DNA of 64,000 bases from Staphylotrichum longicolle (taxonomy: Eukaryota; Ascomycota; Sordariomycetes; Sordariales; Chaetomiaceae): contig JAHCVI010000001.1 in the NCBI GenBank assembly GCA_019096155.1, positions 7,068,001 to 7,132,000 on the forward strand, written 5' to 3'. Of the stretch, positions 1 to 11,299 are shown piece by piece. A program made the translations under genes and the position numbers. Each line of letters starts with the position of its first letter. Within the stretch, counting starts at the first letter, position 1. Under the pieces are notes generated by a model. It worked only from the letters and a program-made list of their open reading frames with translations. It was not told the origin of the DNA and made no database searches.

Positions 1-428
1 TGTGGTCGCACTCGGTTTTGGTTGTTGCTCCGTCGAGTACTTCTCCATAAGCTCGCCCATTGTGAGCTTGCGCAAGGACAGGGGAATGCGGTTGACGCGG
101 ATTTCGATCCGCGTACGGAGACTCTGCGCGTGGATATTGTAGTTTGCTCGGAGCTTGCGGGCGCGCTCGGTGACTGCGGCAAGTGTTAGCGTCGCATCGT
201 CTACCCCTCTCTGCGCCGAGACATACTCTCGAGATGAAGGTTGTCGATCAGTGCTTGTTTCTGGGCGAGCGTGATGCCGACTCTCTGCCTCTTGAATGGG
301 CTCTCCTGAGGGTGCGGGCTCCCGTTCTTAGTTGGGATCTTGTGGCTTGTCATGTCGACCGCGTACTGCTCGTCGCCGGCCATGCTGATCTGATCCGATT
401 TGCGCTTCTTGGTGCTGAGCGGTTGCAT
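1..428 (-). CDS. nbl1: Borealin/Nbl1-like chromosomal passenger complex subunit, 3' part outside the window
   Basis: Borealin is the chromosomal passenger complex subunit that binds the survivin and INCENP homologues and helps target Aurora B to centromeres. The start at 428 opens a basic N-terminus (MQPLSTKKRK). One intron (174-226, donor GTATGT, acceptor CAG) joins 'NLHLE' to 'ITERARKLRANYN'. Residues from about 55 onward match the helical borealin N-terminal domain of fungi: KQALIDNLHLEI, then ARKLRANYNIHAQSLRTRI, then RVNRIPLSLRKLTMGELM. About 125 codons are visible and the reading frame runs off the left edge, so the C-terminal part is missing. It is divergent from RPN10. Family recognition rests on the N-terminal domain only; the symbol is by analogy with yeast. 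Confidence 0.8.
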
Positions 429-960
429 TGTGAAAAAACAGCTCTCAACAACGGCGTTGAGGGTGTTAAATGGAGGCAAGAGAACTCTCGTCTGTTGGAA
501 GTGGTGACAGCTCGTGTCGGCGTCGAGAGACTGAGTCGGAGTTCTTTGAGGTGCAAAGTCGAGAGATGAATTGTGGGAAAGGAGTTGCGCGCTTCGTGAC
601 GTGAGTGGTCCGCGTTGAGCATGGAAAGTAAACAAAACCCTGGAGCCGTTTGTTTAGCTGGGCCAGGCTTGCCAGGGTTGTGATTGAGGTGGGTCCTTCC
701 CCGCCAAGCCCGGAGGACTGCACAGTGCGGCTGTCATTGCGTTGGTGCCAGCCAAGCTCGGAGCACTCCAGGCTGAACCGCCTTACGCAGCAGAGCTCCG
801 TTGCTTCACCCAACCCCAACCACATCAACCATCGACGCCGCCTTCCACGAGAATCCCATCGACAACTTTTCCAGCGAAACAAGGACGACCAGTCCACACG
901 AAGAGTATCAGAGCACCTACTCACATTCATTCCCCTCTCTGTCGATAACAGCTCGCCAAG
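429..960. promoter_or_regulatory. Divergent intergenic region, borealin / RPN10
   Basis: This 532-nt spacer lies between two divergent start codons and must hold both promoters and 5' leaders. The RPN10 side is rich in CAACC/ATC motifs (810-960), typical of fungal leaders. I looked for the yeast proteasome element GGTGGCAAA and did not see it. Short antisense ORFs here are shadows. Confidence 0.5.
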
Positions 961-1907
961 ATGGGTCTCGAAGCGGTGATGATTGTGGTGGACAACAGCG
1001 AGAGCAGCAGAAACGGCGACTACACACCGACCCGCTACGATGCGCAGTGCGACGCAGTCAACATCGTCTTCCAGAATGTCGTGCAGGGCAACCCAGAATC
1101 GTCGGTTGGGCTGATGAGCATGGGCGGCAAGGGCCCGGAGGTGCTGGCGACCCTCACAACGGACCAGGGCAAGATTCTCGAGGGTTTGCACCAGACCAAG
1201 AAGAAGATCCGTGGCTCTGCCCATCTTTCTACCGGTATTCAAATAGCAAGCGTGAGTTGATGCAATCCAATGTCTGCAGTCGAATCTCGCAGACTAACCC
1301 GGCGTTTCAACAGCTCGCTCTCAAACACCGCCAGAACAAGTCCCAACGGGCGCGCATCATCGTTTTCATCTGCTCCCCCATCGAAGAGGGCGAGCGCGAG
1401 CTTGTCGTTTTGGCGAGGAAGATGAAGAAGTTCTCGATCAGCGTCGACTTTGTGCTGTTCGGCGATATGGACGAGGAGAACCAGGCAAAGCTGGAGGCGT
1501 TCAACCGCGAGATCAAGGGCACGACCGACTCGTCGCACCTCGTCGTCATCCCGCCCAGCTCGAAGCTTCTCAGCGACCAGCTCCTCGCGACGCCGATCCT
1601 GCTCGGCGAGGCCGCCGCGAGCGGAGGTGGCGGTGCGGGCGGCGAGGCTGCCGGCGCGAGCGACGACTTCCCGTTCGGCGTCGACCCGTCGCTGGACCCG
1701 GAGCTGGCACTGGCTCTGCGCATGAGTATGGAGGAGGAGAAGGCGCGGCAGGAGAAACGGGCGCGCGAGGAGGCCGAGACGGCCAAGAAGGAGAGCTTAG
1801 AGAGCGTCAAGGAGGAGGGAGAGTCGGCGCCGCTGTTGGACAAGGACGGCCAGCCGAGCGGCAGCAAGAAGGACGACGACAAGGGGGACAAGATGGATAC
1901 CTCTTGA
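961..1907 (+). CDS. rpn10: 26S proteasome regulatory subunit Rpn10 (ubiquitin receptor)
   Basis: Rpn10 is the ubiquitin receptor at the base-lid interface of the 26S proteasome. Two exons, 961-1251 and 1314-1907, flank a 62-nt intron (GTGAGT...CAG, phase 0) and give 294 aa. Residues 1-190 are the von Willebrand A domain, beginning MGLEAVMIVVDNSE with the degenerate MIDAS DNSE, then ARIIVFICSP and SVDFVLFGD. A Gly/Ala linker follows. One ubiquitin-interacting motif lies at about 224-243 (DPELALALRMSMEEEKARQE) with the core LALALRMS. The tail is acidic and lysine-rich. Length and single UIM resemble yeast and other fungal Rpn10 more than animal S5a, which has two UIMs. The frame is intact. It converges on TRS23. 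Confidence 0.96.
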
Positions 1908-2161
1908 GGCAGACCACGGAGCTGGTTGAAGGACAGGGTGCGCGACAGAGCGGTAACTGCTTAGGGTCCCAGCAGTTCGGGCTTGTAGAAATAGACGTTG
2001 CTTGGCATTAACAGCGGACCATCCCATCGCTCATCTCGTAATGCATTCCCGTGACAGAAAACAAAACGCCTGATCCCAACTCAGCTCTTCCCTCTACCCT
2101 CAACCACACCTCCACTCCCTCCCCTCCCAGACACCCACCCTAATCCCACTCCGGCCAGGCT

Positions 2162-2809
2162 CTACCTGTTGTTGATCTCCCGGATGTACGACCCCAGCCG
2201 GCGGTCAAACATGTCGCAGCGCACGGGCATCTCGAGCTGGTAGAAGGGGTTCTTCATGACGTAGTCGGTGTACAGGTCGTACACGCGGCGCATTGTCAGG
2301 TCCACGTTGGCCTGCGTCGTGTCGGCAAACAACAAGAACTTGATGCCCGTCAGGGTCGTGAAGCACTGCATCCGGAAGTTCTCCGTCTCGAGCACCTCGA
2401 GCCCCGACGGCGGCTCCGGGCGGACGAGGTCGCCGGCGCCGGCGCCGGTTGTTGTGGAGGATAGTGAGGCGCGGTTGGTGGTGGTGCGGGGTTGGAGCGG
2501 GTTGAGGCGGGCTGTGATGGCGTGGACTCTTGAGGTTGGGAAGAAGGAGGGGGTTAATATTCAGGCGTATGTTGAGGTGAGTGAGATGAGGCTTCCTTAC
2601 CCGTGGAAGGTGCCCGCCAGGACGAGGTAGTCGTTGGTGCTAATCTTGTTCAGGCCGCCATCGTGGAAGGTCCGGTTGTAGATCAGGCCGCCCGCCTTGT
2701 TGATGATGATGAGGGCAAAGACAGTCCTGGTGGTGATGTACAGTTCGACTTAGTTGATGCTCCCTTTTAATTGCCGAGATGGAGGCAGGGCAAGGGGGAA
2801 CACGCACAT
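2162..2809 (-). CDS. trs23: TRAPP complex subunit Trs23 (TRAPPC4), start codon apparently split by an intron
   Basis: Trs23 is a core TRAPP subunit of the longin/sedlin-like fold, part of the Rab GEF that acts at ER-Golgi and Golgi membranes. The frame reads VFALIIINKAGGLIYNR, then a loop containing GLNKISTNDYLVLAGTFHG, and ends in FTTLTGIKFLLFADTTQ and QLEMPVRCDMFDRRLGSYIREINNR. Exons are 2808-2809, 2601-2726 and 2162-2528 (164 aa). Intron 2 (2529-2600) is GTAAGG...AAG. Upstream of VFALII the frame meets TAA with no ATG. The only start I can build uses AT at 2808-2809, then an 81-nt intron (GTGCGT...CCAG, with ACTAAG as branch), then G, giving M-T-V-F-A-L. An unseen upstream exon is the alternative. 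Convergent with RPN10. Confidence 0.9.
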
Positions 2810-4343
2810 GATGGCAATCTCATTTCATCGCAGGAGGCGTCATGAATGAAAATGGCCTAAAATGAGGACGCCAAACCTCAAATCAATGAGTGGCGCTGGC
2901 GACTGCTTAGTGATATCAGCCTGGCAACCCTGAAGTTGCAGTGTCGTCGCCTCAGTGAGATGTTGACTGGTGCTGTGGATGAGCTGCGAGCTGCCTGGCC
3001 ATGTTCCGCTTGGCAGTGATGGGGGCCTCGCCAGCCGCAATTCTGGGGTTAGGGTTCAATGCTGACTTCTCCCAGATTCTCCCATGGTCCAACTTGAATG
3101 GTCAGAACCTGAACGAAACCGAAACACACCACGGAAGCAACCGACAACGGAATTCCGGTCTCAGTCCAGCTCGGTCCGGGCCACACACCTCGGCTGGGCA
3201 CTTGCTCCCTCAGCCCTTATCTACTACGCATTGACCGGAAGTTACGGACGTCTTGCGTGCTTGCTGCTGGTTTCCTTAAGAGGTAGAGGAACTGCGGCAT
3301 GTGATGATGGGCCAGTCAACCTGGGCGAGCCTGGGAACTTGATCGTTCCGCCCAGTGGTGTCACAGGTACAAACCCAAGTTATTTTCAGCCCAGAGTGGC
3401 AGCGAGCCACATCCCCGCGGCGGGCCGGCCACACCTCCGGTCGTCTCAAGCTTCAACTCCCGCTTCAGGCCAGATCTGGGCATGCAGGTCCAAAGCATTT
3501 GCCCCCTGCCATGCCATGCCTCCCACCCTCCTACCATCCCACGGCAGTTGCAGCCCCACCACGAAAATCATCCAGGATCGGTCGCCAGCGCACAACGCGA
3601 TCCCGGCTCGGCAAATTTCCAGTGCCGCCGAAAACTGTCCCCTCTCCCGCTCGATCCGCTGCCTTCCCTGCGTTCCTAGTGGCCCTCGAGTGGCCCGGAG
3701 GCAGGGGCTCGGTGGTCGTCTCACAATCTTAGCACTCTGGAAGCTGCCGCTTCCTGCTGTGGATCACGGCCCATCTCCACCGTCCCTGTTTCTTGTGGCC
3801 ACATGGAAGCTTGAGGGAAGGTTCGAATCCAGGTAACGTAGCCCTGCGAGTTTGCGACCGCCGCGAAAAAAGCTGCACGGGCGGCCCGTGAATATGACCG
3901 CCACATAAGGGAGGGATTGGCGCTACCTTGGGGTTTTCTGTCTCTCTTTTATCGTACTGTGTGCCGGTTTGCTCTGTGCAACCGCTGTCTGACTGTCTGA
4001 CCGACAACGCGAGCTTACTTACCTTTACTTCAACTTGGCCGCAGTGCAGTGAGGCTCCCCATCGTTCGAGCCTCAGCTGCTGTCATTCATTCTCTGCCAC
4101 CCCCCCGGCTCCGCTCTGTCCGTTCTTGAATAATCATCACCTGCAGCCGTCGATCTGACTGTCTTTTTGTTGGCGACCTCTCTCGACTGGGAACCGAGTC
4201 AGCTGGAGTCTCGTACCCACGGCACACGCTCCCGGGCCACGGTTCCTTCGCCCGTCCCAAGGCAGGCAGCGACCCAACAGCGGGACGTATTTGTATGTGC
4301 CCGTAGCGAGCGAAAAGGCCCCCGCGCCACAACCCCCCTGGCC
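2810..4343. promoter_or_regulatory. Divergent intergenic region, TRS23 / YEA4
   Basis: This 1.5-kb spacer holds both promoters. The stretch 3920-4160 is pyrimidine-rich, as expected for a transcription start region. In-frame ORFs of 60-250 codons in 3000-3900 have no recognisable domain and low-complexity composition. A consensus RNA polymerase III B box at about 3821-3831 has no tRNA fold around it. Confidence 0.45.
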
Positions 4344-5795
4344 ATGACAGCACGTCGTCGCCCGGCGCTGCACAAACACCAGCAGACGCCGCCCAACAGC
4401 AAAGACCGCGGCGACAAGGCATTCGCCATGGCGGCTCCGTCGCCCCGCGTCATCAATGCCGCGCCCTCGCTCGAGAAGGCCGAGATGTACGGCATCGACG
4501 ACAACCGGCCCGTCTTCAGCCGCGCCATGGCCCTGGCCGGCCGCATGTTCATCGAGACCATCCCGCAATGGCTCGCCGTCGGCGCCATGCTGTCGCTCAT
4601 TTTTGGCGGCTGCTGCTCCAATGTCTTTGCGCTCGAGTCAATCATCAAAGTCGAGCCCGCCAGCGGTAGGTTTCTGCCCCTCTTGTCCTCCCTAATCTTG
4701 TGGCGTGCAGCGCAGTGTGCAGCGCATGTGCGCCCCAAAGGGGGAGGGGCTGCCATTTCAGGGGAAGCAATGGGCTAACTGCGTGCGCTGCATCCAGGAA
4801 CCCTCTTGACATTCGTCCAGTTCATCTTCGTCGCCGCCATCGGCCTGCCGTCGCAATTCGACCCAAAGCGCCCGCCCTTCTTTCTCAAGCCGAACAAGGT
4901 CCCGATCCGCCGATGGCTCATCAACATCGTCTTGTTCTTCAGCATCAACGTCCTCAATAACCATGCATTCAGCTACGACATCTCGGTGCCCGTGCACATC
5001 ATCCTGCGGTCGGGAGGCAGCATTACGACCATGCTTGCGGGGAGCCTGTACGGCAAGAAATACTCGCGGATTCAGATTACTGCAGTGCTGCTGCTCACCG
5101 TCGGCGTCATCACTGCCGCCTGGACAGATGCGCAGACCAAGGTAAGCGCCCCCTCGCACGCCGGGCACATACAGACCGGGGGAGGCTAACAACGGATTCA
5201 GGGGTCGACGACGGACAAGTCATCTGGAAACGCCAGCTTCTTGACCGGTCTCGCCATTCTTTTCGTCGCTCAGGTCCTGTCGGCCATTATGGGCCTGTAC
5301 ACGGAGGAGACATACCGCATCTACGGCCCGCAGTGGAAGGAGAACCTCTTCTACTCACACCTCCTGTCGCTGCCGCTGTTCCTGCCCTTCCTGCCGTCTC
5401 TGTCGAGACAGTTCATGAAGCTCGCCAACAGCGCCCCGCTCGCCCTCCCCGCCCTGCCGCTCGAGGACTACCCGAACCTGGCCTCGACCGTCCAGCGCGG
5501 ACTGCAGAAGATCCAGATTCCGAGCCAGCTCTTCTACCTCGTGCTCAACGTGCTGACGCAGTACGCCTGCATCCGGGGCGTGAACCTGCTGGCGGCGGCC
5601 TCGTCGGCGCTGACGGTGACGATCGTACTCAACATCCGCAAGCTCGTGAGCCTGCTGCTGAGCATATGGCTGTTTGGGAACCGGCTGGCGTTTGGGACGC
5701 TCATCGGCGCGGCCATCGTCTTCTTTGCGGGCGGCCTGTACTCCCTGGACGGGAGACGGAAGCCGCCGCTCAGGAGGGCGACGGCAAAGTCCTGA
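4344..5795 (+). CDS. yea4: UDP-N-acetylglucosamine transporter-like protein, Yea4/SLC35B4 (UAA) family
   Basis: Members of this family exchange UDP-GlcNAc (some also UDP-xylose) for UMP across ER or Golgi membranes; in yeast Yea4 supports chitin synthesis. Exons 4344-4665, 4798-5141 and 5202-5795 (GTAGGT...CAG, GTAAGC...CAG) give 419 aa. About ten hydrophobic segments begin at IPQWLAVGAMLSLIFGGCCS. Family signatures are SVPVHIILRSGGS, SLYGKKYSRIQI and TEETYRIYGPQWKENLFYSHLLSLP. A near-C-terminal helix pair (ASSALTVTIVLNIRKLVSLLLSI) matches the last conserved block. The frame is intact. The first ATG is at 4344; a second in-frame ATG at 4429 with a better context (GCCATGG) would give 391 aa, so the true start is open. 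Substrate is inferred from family. Confidence 0.88.
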
Positions 5796-6456
5796 AGAAG
5801 CCAGCCTGGCTCAGGGTCGCTTTCTGTTGTACATATTGATGAGAGCGTAGATTTGCCAAGAGAACCAGCAATAGAGGTTTTCTGATGCTAGTTTGGTATC
5901 TGACTGCAGAGCCGCGTGTTGCTCGAATCTTGTCTTTTGATATTTGGACTTGCTGCATGCTGCATTGGGCCGGCTCAACGGCACAGGGTCCGACAACGAA
6001 GGGCCCTGGATACCCAGGGGGTTCCCAGGCGGTTATGGCCGGCGTGCAGGCTCTTAACGGCCCGGGCGCTGAAACAAAGCGCATTTTAGCGGTCTTGGCA
6101 GCCTGTTAGCGGCCAGTCCCGGGCGGCGCCCAGCTGGGCGGTGCACGGAAGGTGCCGATTTCTTGGCTCTTATCGGACACTGATTGATTGGGAAAGCCCA
6201 ACCACCAACCTGGAAGCAAGCCCTTTTCTTTCTCTTTGGGGAATCTTGGGAGGCGGTGACTCTGACACAGTCAAAAAAGAGAACAGTTCAACTTTTGCTT
6301 CAAGTCAGAGTAACACCTCCCCCGAGGGACAACTGGAAAAGCTTGTTCCGAGGATCGGGTGATACAGCATCAGAGGCGCAGCCAAACGGTTTCCAAATAC
6401 GATAAGATCTGTGTTGGTACTTTTTCTTTTTCTAAAAGAAAGATCTGATTGTGATC
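5796..6456. promoter_or_regulatory. Intergenic, YEA4 3' flank and AMD1 promoter/leader
   Basis: Nothing coding is visible. The last 50 nt before AMD1 are T-rich (CTTTTTCTTTTTCTAAAAG) and likely the leader. Proline/glycine-coding ORFs in 5890-6400 show no similarity I recognise. Confidence 0.4.
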
Positions 6457-9400
6457 ATGGCTGGTGAGTGTTTGACTCGATCCTCCGAGCCACAGAACAC
6501 AAATTTTACTGTTTTCTGCTTCCATACCATGATCCCCATCTTACCTTACCTGCAAACATGCGAGGACGCCGCGGCTTCACACATGAAGACGTTGCGGCAG
6601 CATTTCGGTTGTGGAACAGAGTGTTGATTGTTGTAACCAGAACACCCGTACTTGCAAGACCCTTCGTCCAACTCGACGTCGCCCAAAAACACAGCGACGC
6701 AGATGCCAGGCCTCGATTCGGACGAGGAAGAGTACAGGATGCGTGGGCAGAGTGACACGGAATCTGAGGGCGACCAGAATGGTCACCACTCCCTCCACTC
6801 CCTCCACTCCCGCGGCCGGGGCCACATGGAGGGCAGCCCGGGTCTTGACGACAGCCACGGGCTGAACCACTCCGAAATGGAGGACGGTATGCTCCCCCGA
6901 GACATGCCTCATAAGACGGCCTATTACGACCTGGTCGCGGAGCGGAAGATGACACAGACCGACGCCAAGTTGTTCTACCAGCGAAGCCAGGCCGAGAGCC
7001 GGACTCAGCTGAACCAGCTCGCTCAGATGTCGCCCCAGAGCAGCCCGCTCCTCTCTGCTGGCGGTCTAGCTTCTTCCATTCCTGATCTGGCCTCGCACCT
7101 GGGCCAAAGCTTCAGCAATCTGAGGCTTGCAGAACTGGACTCTGCTGCCATCCCTGAGCCCGCGCTCGGACATCCTCCAAAGAGGGAGCCGAGCCACATC
7201 AGGACCGACAACCTCCCCAGCCGTGGCAGCTACGCGCAATTGAACAGCGCAGGGGCGCCGCCTTTGGGTCAACTTGATCCCAACCTCCAACAGCAGATGC
7301 TGTTGAACGGCGCAGTCGCGGGTATCGGCAGCAGCACATTCATGGACGCCGCCCCTGAAATCAACGCCGAGCTGAGCGCCATCTTCAAGAACATCCAGAA
7401 GGTCTTGGACATCCGGCACAAGTACATCGGTCTTTCTCTCCAAGGGGAGAATGACAACCCGAAAGATGATCCGAACTGGAACATCTATCCGGCTCCGCCC
7501 GAGCCGGCATGGACTGAGGATCGGGAGAAGGCTGCCCGGGGCGCTAACAGCGCCTACAATAGCATGCAGAACAGCTTGGTGCTCAATGTCGACAAGCAGC
7601 GTTCCGGCGACCAGTCTTCGGAGCACGGCCCTGGGACCCCGCGGAAGTCGAACGCGAAGAAGCGCAAGCCAGGACAGGACATCGGCGAGGACTTCGACAT
7701 GGAAGATCTGATGCCTCTGCCGGGGGCGAGCAAGATGTCTTTCCGGCTGGACGACAACTCGGTATATCAGGTCTACGCAAATGAGCAGTCTGAGAAAGAC
7801 GACACGCCAATTGTCAATGTACCGACTCTCAAAGAGTACTATCTGGACCTCGAGGAGATTCTGAACGTCTCGTCGGATGGCCCCAGCAAGAGCTTTGCCT
7901 TCCGCCGCCTGCAGTACTTGGAGGGAAAGTTTAACCTCTACATCTTGCTCAACGAGTACCAGGAGACGGCCGACAGCAAGAGCGTGCCGCACCGTGACTT
8001 TTACAATGTCAGAAAGGTCGACACTCACGTCCACCACTCGGCTTGCATGAACCAAAAACATCTGCTGCGCTTCATCAAGAGCAAGATGAAGAAGTACCCA
8101 GACGAGATCGTCCTGTTCCGTGACGGCAAGCACCTGACGCTGGCCGAGGTGTTTGAGAGTATCAACCTCACGGCGTACGATCTCAGCATTGACACGCTCG
8201 ACATGCACGCGCACAAGGATTCGTTCCACCGCTTTGACAAGTTCAACCTCAAGTACAACCCGATCGGCGAGTCGCGACTCCGGACCATCTTCCTCAAGAC
8301 AGACAACTTCATTAAGGGCCGGTATCTGGCGGAGATCACAAAGGAGGTCATCTCGGATCTCGAGTCGAGCAAGTACCAGATGGTCGAGTGGCGCATCTCC
8401 ATCTACGGCAAGTCTCTCGACGAGTGGGACAAGCTGGCTGCTTGGGTCATCGACAACAAGCTGTTTCCCCACAACGTCCGGTGGCTGATCCAGATCCCGC
8501 GGTTGTACGACGTCTACAAAGGAAGCGGCATGATGACCTCTTTCGAGCAGATCATCAAGAACATCTTCCAGCCGCTCTTCGAGGTTACCCAGGACCCGAC
8601 CAGTCACCCCAAGCTCCACGTCTTCTTGCAGCGGGTGATTGGCATCGACAGCGTCGACGACGAGAGCAAGGTTGAACGCAGGCTGTTCAAGAAGTTCCCC
8701 GTGCCGCGGGTGTGGGACTCGAAGCAGAACCCGCCATACACGTACTGGATCTACTTCCTCTATGCCAATCTGGCGTCGCTGAACCACTTCCGCAAGCAGC
8801 GGGGCTTCAACACGTTTGTGCTCCGCCCGCACTGCGGTGAGGCCGGCGACAGCGAGCATCTCGCGGTGGCGGCGCTGGGCTGCCACAGCATCAGCCACGG
8901 CCTGCTGCTCCGCAAGGTACCGCTGCTGCAGTACATCTTCTACCTCGAACAGATCGGCATCGCCATGTCGCCGCTCAGCAACAACGCGCTGTTCCTGGCG
9001 TACGAGCGGAACCCGTTCTACCAGTACTTCAAGCGCGGCCTGAACGTGTCGCTGTCGACGGACGACCCGCTGCAGTTCGCCTTCACCAAGGAGCCGCTGA
9101 TCGAGGAGTACGCGGTGGCGGCGCAGATCTACAAGCTCAGCTCGGTCGACATGTGCGAGCTGGCCAAGAACTCGGTCAAACAGAGCGGCTACGAGTTCTC
9201 GATCAAGCAGCAGTGGCTCGGCCACAACTTCCACGTGCCCGGCCGCAGGGGCAACACCATGGTCAAGACGAACGTGCCGGATCGGCGAGAGGAGTTCCGG
9301 TACCACACGCTCATGGAGGAGCGCATGATGTGCGTTCTCCCCCCGCCTTAACCCCCTTTTTTCCTGCAACTTCCCCTCACCCATGAAAGAAAGGAAAAGT

Positions 9401-9869
9401 TTGACCTCTAACTGACATACACGCAACCTACAGGGTGGAGCGCTACAACGCCCTCCCCATCGACGCCCCCTCCGTCGCCGCTGAACCCCTCAGCACCACC
9501 ACTACCACCACCGCCGCCAACCTGCCCCCTCGTTCCCCCGCCCTCTCAACCGCAAACGCCTCGATCCCACAGCAACAAACCACCGCCACCCCTTCCCGAG
9601 CCTCGGAGCCGCAGCCCGGCAGCAGCCCGAGCATCGTGCCTTCGATTCCGGCATCGCTGAGCCAGTCGCAGGTGCTGACGGCCAGCCCTGTCACGCTGAC
9701 GTCGCCCTCGGGGGTGGGCACGCCGGGCGCGGCGGTGGGTATTGGCGGTGAGGGAAGGGACCTGCACTTGTCCGGGCACGAGCCGCGGTATTATCCGGGG
9801 ATGGTGTCGCGGAGCCAGAGGAGGGATAGCGTGAGGCGGGAGTCGGGGCATGAAAGTGATCCGAGGTGA
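6457..9869 (+). CDS. amd1: AMP deaminase
   Basis: The enzyme deaminates AMP to IMP and ammonia in purine nucleotide balance. The start is a 7-nt first exon (6457-6463, ATGGCTG). A 177-nt intron (GTGAGT...CAG) leads to 6641-9329, and a second intron (9330-9433, GTGCGT...CAG) to 9434-9869, giving 1043 aa. The N-terminus reads MAEHPYLQDP. The catalytic domain starts at about residue 460 with the zinc motif VDTHVHHSACMNQKHLLRF. It continues through RPHCGEAGDSEHLA and the terminal metal-binding block SLSTDDPLQFAFTKEPLIEEY at about 805. The roughly 440-residue N-terminal part is regulatory in the family. The last exon adds about 145 mostly disordered Thr/Ser/Pro-rich residues. The frame is uninterrupted. 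Confidence 0.97.
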
Positions 9870-11299
9870 GGGATAGGGAGTCGGGGCATGGGGGTGATGT
9901 GAGGTTATGAGCCGGAGGGAATGATGGGGCAGAGTGGATAAGGTGGATGGACGGGAATCTCGAGGATTTTGGTCATGGGTTGGGATGGGATTGGGATAAG
10001 TTTCGAGGTGTAGTTTATGGTTGGTTGGAGGGAACACTGTGGGATGGGGAACCGGGATATCGATGGGTCCAATAGGACACTTGATGTAGTTTGTCGAAGA
10101 CAAGGATTGGAAGTCATGGAGGACGGTTGGAGGGTTCAGTATTAGAGGCGGTTTGCTCCCTTCAGCCTCGGTTCTTGGTGTCTAGGATACCAGCGAGCCC
10201 AGAGAGTCAGTAAACAATATCAAGGAGTCTGAGGGATTTCGTCATCGGGTCAGGGAAGGACAGGGAAGGGAAGGGCTGGACGGGGCGGTTCGAGTCAGGC
10301 GTCAGGGTGCAAGAACAGGAGCTTCATCTGTTTTGATTTCCTGACAGACAGAAGGGGCCTGCATTGCAGTCTCCAGATAACTGTAACTGTGACATCTCTA
10401 GCAAATACGAGCGTGGTTCAATGTCTGGTCTGTCTCGTCTCCTGAGACTGGCGGAAAGTGGCCCGACTGGTCCGTTTGCGCCCCGGTAAACGGGTAACCC
10501 GACAAGCCGGTAAGTTAACAGCGGGCTGGGAGAGCTGGGGATTCTCTGGGAGTCTGGGAGTCTGGACCCACCTCCAACAAGCGTGGCCCTGTTCTCCACG
10601 ACCAAGACCCAACCGAGCCAGCGTGTGTGCCCGCCGACCTCCTTTCGCAACATTCAGCCCCCTCCCCGATTCGGACAGAATCAGGGTTGGAAAAAACGTC
10701 ACCAATTCGGGCGGACGCCAATTCCATCCGAAGCTGTGCCTGCGCAGCCTCATTCCCAAAATCTTTCAGGTCTGCACCGACTTTGCGCCGCTGCCTGCCC
10801 TGCGTCTCATCTCTCTCTCTCTCGGCTGCATCCGCCCGCCCGCTGTTTCAAGCACCACAGCACGGCGCACCCTCCCGCACGCCTGGCGGCCTAGCCCAAC
10901 CTACATCCAGACTATCCACCTTGCCTACCTACCAGACCAACCTCCATACGGTCCCGGACCTACACTGCGCTGTCTGCTTGCTGCGCGCCTGCATCCGCCC
11001 ACCCCGGCAGCAGCGCCAAACGACGACGTTCCTCTCCGCGACAACCGCAACACCCCGGACGACCCATTTCCCGTCTGCGGCCCACCACACCCCCCGTTCG
11101 TCGTTGATCCCGATGCCGTCTTCCACCACCACCCAGCAGAGAAGACAATAATAATACCACCACCACCACCACCACCACCACCACCAACCCAACCCGACTT
11201 GACCTGACCTGACCCGGCCCGACCCAACCGAAACTCAACTCGATCTCTCCCGAAGAGCAGCAGCAGCAGCAGCCGCAACAGGCAGTTCGTCTTTTCACG
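9870..11299. promoter_or_regulatory. Intergenic, AMD1 3' flank and long SLA1 leader
   Basis: Region 9870-10330 is G-rich on this strand and probably AMD1 3' UTR. 10780-11299 is strongly C-rich and looks like the SLA1 promoter and leader. It includes a CT run (10805-10825), a CCA repeat (11157-11187), repeated GACCTGACC/GACCCG motifs (11195-11230) and a CAG repeat (11257-11273). No gene is recognised. Confidence 0.45.
11157..11187 (+). repeat. CCA trinucleotide microsatellite
   Basis: About nine uninterrupted CCA units lie just after an ATA triplet run, in the presumed SLA1 5' leader. On the other strand they read as a TGG run, producing spurious poly-Trp ORFs. Confidence 0.85.

Noticed and set aside
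3815..3840. Perfect RNA polymerase III B box (GGTTCGAATCC) in the TRS23/YEA4 spacer.
   Set aside because: No T stem pairs around the TTCGAAT loop and no D or anticodon arm can be drawn upstream, so it is not a tRNA gene; chance is likely.
7066..9426. A 786-codon minus-strand ORF across AMP deaminase.
   Set aside because: Antisense shadow caused by GC-rich third positions; composition is Leu/Arg/Val-biased, and the sense strand holds the known enzyme.
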